Assembly: GCA_934643435.1 (NCBI GenBank)
Contig: CAKUCJ010000043.1
Location: 1-8,669 of the forward strand
Length of the DNA: 8,669 nt
From: an uncultured Collinsella sp.
GTDB lineage: Bacteria > Actinomycetota > Coriobacteriia > Coriobacteriales > Coriobacteriaceae
Direction of reading: 5' to 3'
Of this stretch, positions 6,068-8,669 are shown piece after piece. How positions within the stretch are numbered: the stretch's first letter is position 1; each line of letters starts with the position of its first letter. The notes beneath the pieces were generated by a model. That model saw nothing but the letters and a program-made list of their open reading frames with translations. It made no database searches and had not been told where the DNA came from. The position numbers were made by a program, and so were the translations under genes.

Positions 6068-6101
6068 GGTTAGCCGTGGCAAACGGTTAGCTAAGGCAAA
6101 C
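6068..6101 (+). promoter_or_regulatory. Tandem 17-bp operator-like repeats, candidate metal-repressor sites
   Basis: GGTTAGCCGTGGCAAAC (6068-6084) is followed without a gap by GGTTAGCTAAGGCAAAC (6085-6101); the two match at 14 of 17 positions. Each contains an imperfect inverted repeat of the form GTTAGCC-N2-GGCAAAC. The window from 6087 to 6105 matches the DtxR/IdeR box consensus TTAGGTTAGGCTAACCTAA at about 14 of 19 positions by my count. The site lies just downstream of the predicted start of transcription and upstream of an iron transporter gene, the expected place for an Fe(II)-dependent repressor. The repeats are seen directly; the regulator is inferred. Confidence 0.6.
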
Positions 6102-6142
6102 TAAATGCAACGCCTTGTGGGCGCCGGGGGAGGAACGCGGAC

Positions 6143-8500
6143 GTGAGACTCGATACGCTCGAGATTGGAAAGGACGCCGTTGTCGCATCGGTGACATCGG
6201 ATGACCAGGCACTCCGACAACATATATTGGACATGGGCCTAACGCCGGGCACCGAAGTCACCATGATGAAGTACGCCCCCATGGGCGACCCGCTCGAGAT
6301 TCGACTGCGCGGCTACGAGTTGACGTTGCGTAAGGACGATGCCGCCCGCATTGAGCTCGTGGATGTCCACGACACGGATACGGGCCCGCGCGTTAACGCG
6401 GCAATCGGCACGACGGAACACCCGGCACTGGGCGAGGGCACGTATTCGCCCCGCGCGGCCAAGACGGCTGTGCCCGAGGGCGCGCCGCTGCATTTTGCCC
6501 TTGCCGGCAACCAAAACTGCGGCAAGACCACGCTGTTCAACCAGCTGACGGGTTCTAACCAGCACGTCGGCAACTTTCCCGGCGTAACGGTCGACCGCAA
6601 AGACGGCACCATCCGCAATCATCCCGAGGCGAGCGTCACCGACCTGCCCGGTATTTATTCGCTCTCTCCGTACACGGGTGAAGAGGTTGTGAGCCGCCAG
6701 TTTATCCTGGACGAGAACCCCGATGCGATTATCGACATCATCGATGCCACCAACATCGAGCGCAATTTGTATCTGACGCTGCAGCTCATGGAGCTCGATC
6801 GCCCCATGGTCATCGCGCTCAACATGATGGACGAGGTGACGGCTAACGGCGGCGCCGTGGACGTCAATCTGCTCGAGAGCCTGCTGGGCGTGCCGGTCGT
6901 TCCCATTAGTGCCGCCCGCAACGAGGGCATCGGCGAGCTTGTGGAGCATGCCCTGCACGTGGCACGATTCCGCGAGCGTCCCGGTCGCTTGGACTTTTGT
7001 GCGCCCGACGGCCCGGACGGCGGCGCGCTGCATCGTTGCATCCATGGCATTGCCAACCTGATTGAGGACCATGCCGCAACGGCGCATATTCCGGTGCGCT
7101 TCGCGGCGACCAAGTTGGTTGAGGGCGATGAGCTGGTAACCGAAGCACTTCACCTTGACCGCAACGAGCTCGACGCCATCGAGCACATCATTACCCAGAT
7201 GGAGGGCGAGGCCGGCACCGACCGCCTGTCTGCGCTCGCCGACATGCGCTTTAGCTTTATCGGCGATGTGTGCGGGCGCTGCGTGGTCAAGCCGCACGAG
7301 AGCCGCGAGCACGTGCGCTCCGTCAAAATCGACCGCATCTTGACCGGGCGCTACACGGCCATTCCGGCGTTCATCCTCATCATGGGCCTCGTCTTTTGGC
7401 TGACGTTTGGCGTGATCGGCGCCGCGTTGCAAGGCCTTATGGAGGACGGCATCGCGGTCGTCATTGCCTCGGCCGATGCGGGCCTCAAGGCGTTTGGCAC
7501 CAACGACGTGGTGCGCTCGCTGGCGGTCGACGGTGTGCTCACGGGCGTGGGCAGCGTGCTGACCTTCCTGCCGATCATCGTCGTGCTCTTTTTGTTCCTC
7601 TCCATTCTGGAAGACTCCGGCTACATGGCGCGCGTGGCCTTTGTTATGGATAAGGTACTGCGCCGCTTTGGCCTTTCGGGCCGCAGCTTCGTCCCCATGC
7701 TCGTCGGCTTTGGCTGCACCGTGCCGGCCATTATGTCGACGCGCACGCTGCCGTCCGAGCACGACCGTAAGATGACGGTCATGCTCACGCCGTTTATGAG
7801 CTGTTCGGCTAAGCTGCCGGTCTATGGCTTGCTGTGCGGAGCGTTCTTCCCAAAGGCGACGGTCCCCGCCATGGTTTCACTCTATGTGCTGGGCATTGTG
7901 GTCGGCTGCATCGCGGCGCTCGTACTCAACCGCACGGCGTTTAAGGGCGACCCGGTGCCGTTTATCATGGAGCTTCCCAACTATCGCCTGCCGAGCGTCA
8001 AGACGACGGTGATGCTCGCGTGGGACAAGGCCAAGGACTTCATTACCAAGGCCTTCACCATTATCTTTGCCGCCACGGTCGTGATCTGGTTCCTGCAGAC
8101 CTTCGATATCCGCTTTAACGTGGTTGCCGACCAATCGCAGAGCCTGCTCGCGGGTCTGGGCAGCATCATCGCGCCGGTGCTGGCGCCGCTCGGCTTTGGC
8201 GATTGGCGCGCATCGACGGCGCTCGTCACGGGACTTATTGCCAAGGAGAGCGTCATCTCGACGCTTACGGTCCTTTTGGGCGCAACTTCGCCCGCGGCGC
8301 TCTCGACCATGTTCTCGCCGTTTACCGCGTATGTGTTCTTGGTCTTTACGCTGCTGTATCCGCCGTGCGTGGCGGCCATCGGCGCCGTCAAGAGCGAGCT
8401 GGGCGGGCGCTACGCTGTGGCGGTGTTTGCGTTTCAGGTGGCAGTCGCCTGGATCGTGGCGTTCTTGGTCCACAGCGTTGGCATCCTGATCGGCTTGTAA
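6143..8500 (+). CDS. feoB: Fused FeoA-FeoB ferrous iron transporter
   Basis: A 785-residue inner-membrane Fe(II) uptake protein combining FeoA and FeoB. Residues 1-75 are a FeoA SH3-like domain (QHILDMGLTPGTEV, then EIRLRGYELTLRKDDA). After a linker comes the FeoB GTPase: G1 GNQNCGKT (122-129), G3 DLPG (167-170), G4 NMMD (227-230) and G5 SAA (256-258). A helical GDI-like region (about 280-390) precedes the membrane domain. Core transport motifs are EDSGYMARVAF (490-500), GFGCTVPAI (522-530), SCSAKLPVY (553-561) and GLIAKESVI (697-705). The Gln in G1 replaces the more usual Pro. The start is a GTG with GGGGGAGGAA about 7 bases upstream. No separate feoA or feoC is seen next to it. Tandem repressor-like sites precede it and a strong terminator follows. 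Confidence 0.97.
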   Translation: MRLDTLEIGKDAVVASVTSDDQALRQHILDMGLTPGTEVTMMKYAPMGDPLEIRLRGYELTLRKDDAARIELVDVHDTDTGPRVNAAIGTTEHPALGEGTYSPRAAKTAVPEGAPLHFALAGNQNCGKTTLFNQLTGSNQHVGNFPGVTVDRKDGTIRNHPEASVTDLPGIYSLSPYTGEEVVSRQFILDENPDAIIDIIDATNIERNLYLTLQLMELDRPMVIALNMMDEVTANGGAVDVNLLESLLGVPVVPISAARNEGIGELVEHALHVARFRERPGRLDFCAPDGPDGGALHRCIHGIANLIEDHAATAHIPVRFAATKLVEGDELVTEALHLDRNELDAIEHIITQMEGEAGTDRLSALADMRFSFIGDVCGRCVVKPHESREHVRSVKIDRILTGRYTAIPAFILIMGLVFWLTFGVIGAALQGLMEDGIAVVIASADAGLKAFGTNDVVRSLAVDGVLTGVGSVLTFLPIIVVLFLFLSILEDSGYMARVAFVMDKVLRRFGLSGRSFVPMLVGFGCTVPAIMSTRTLPSEHDRKMTVMLTPFMSCSAKLPVYGLLCGAFFPKATVPAMVSLYVLGIVVGCIAALVLNRTAFKGDPVPFIMELPNYRLPSVKTTVMLAWDKAKDFITKAFTIIFAATVVIWFLQTFDIRFNVVADQSQSLLAGLGSIIAPVLAPLGFGDWRASTALVTGLIAKESVISTLTVLLGATSPAALSTMFSPFTAYVFLVFTLLYPPCVAAIGAVKSELGGRYAVAVFAFQVAVAWIVAFLVHSVGILIGL

Positions 8501-8552
8501 ACGAACGGCTCGCAAGCGCAGCCTTCCCGTGCATGATGCGACCACGGGCTAT

Positions 8553-8592
8553 ACTCCTCTGTCAAGCAATTCGTTTGGCAGAGGAGTTTTTT
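8553..8592 (+). terminator. Intrinsic terminator of feoAB
   Basis: ACTCCTCTGTCAA (8553-8565) pairs with TTGGCAGAGGAGT (8575-8587) over 13 bp with one G-T wobble, followed by a run of six T (8587-8592). A smaller hairpin, CCCGTG/CACGGG (8526-8531 and 8543-8548), lies just before it. Together they end the feoAB transcript about 50-90 bases after its stop codon. Confidence 0.92.
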
Positions 8593-8593
8593 G

Positions 8594-8669
8594 TACAAGA
8601 CTTTAGTCTGCTGGGCGCGCAGCGGCCAGCTTCAACCCACCCGCTATGCGGGTGGAGACAAACGGCTTT
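8594..8669. repeat. Cluster of small hairpins, possible IS200/IS605-type end
   Basis: After the feoAB terminator come AGAC-TTTA-GTCT, then GCTGG/CCAGC around a GC-rich loop, then CCACCCGC-TAT-GCGGGTGG (8637-8655), a perfect 8-bp stem with a 3-base loop. No ORF is visible before the window ends. Subterminal hairpins of this kind are typical of IS200/IS605 elements, which often lie just after terminators. The stretch could also be a structured leader of the next gene. The transposon reading is a guess. Confidence 0.3.

Noticed and set aside
6068..6101. CRISPR repeats
   Set aside because: There are only two copies, directly adjacent with no spacer, next to an iron transporter promoter.
6239..7762. 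Long minus-strand open frame opposite feoAB
   Set aside because: It is antisense to the FeoA/FeoB domains, rich in His/Arg/Ala, and has no domain signature.
8605..8655. tRNA-like stretch with TTCAA
   Set aside because: The bases around TTCAACCC do not form a T arm and no acceptor stem or anticodon arm is present.

Overview
The window looks like a chromosomal segment of a GC-rich Gram-positive gut actinobacterium, most likely a coriobacterium such as Collinsella. This is inferred from the GC-rich third codon positions, strong Shine-Dalgarno sequences with some GTG starts, a lipoprotein signal on the binding protein, and recognisable protein families. No rRNA marker is present, so the genus is a guess. 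All the genes are ordinary chromosomal housekeeping or transport genes. The unusual content lies between them.

Left part (1-4686), all genes on the minus strand. From right to left: crr (glucose-type PTS EIIA), asnS (asparaginyl-tRNA synthetase), a WYL-domain transcriptional regulator, a lipoprotein substrate-binding protein of the COG2984/TrpX type, and the first 52 codons of its COG4120-type permease, which runs off the left edge. crr and asnS each end in a strong intrinsic terminator, so they are separate units. The binding protein and permease form one transport locus, but a GC-rich hairpin lies between them.

Right part (4932-8500), genes on the plus strand: an alpha/beta hydrolase of the esterase/BD-FAE type, divergent from crr, and a fused FeoA-FeoB ferrous iron transporter of 785 residues. 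The feoAB gene has its own promoter. Just downstream of the predicted start site is a perfectly adjacent tandem pair of 17-bp repeats resembling DtxR/IdeR-type metal-repressor sites. It ends in a strong terminator at 8553-8592.

The 307-bp gap between the hydrolase and feoAB holds two non-coding palindromic elements. One is a near-perfect 27-bp inverted repeat. The other is a nested GGGGAC-rich palindrome that looks like a dispersed REP/MITE-type repeat. The last 75 bases, after the feoAB terminator, hold a cluster of small hairpins that could be the start of an IS200/IS605-type element or another structured RNA. I found no tRNA, rRNA, CRISPR array or transposase gene. I see no strong case for a wholly new multi-gene system; the best leads are the feoAB operator array and the palindromic repeats.
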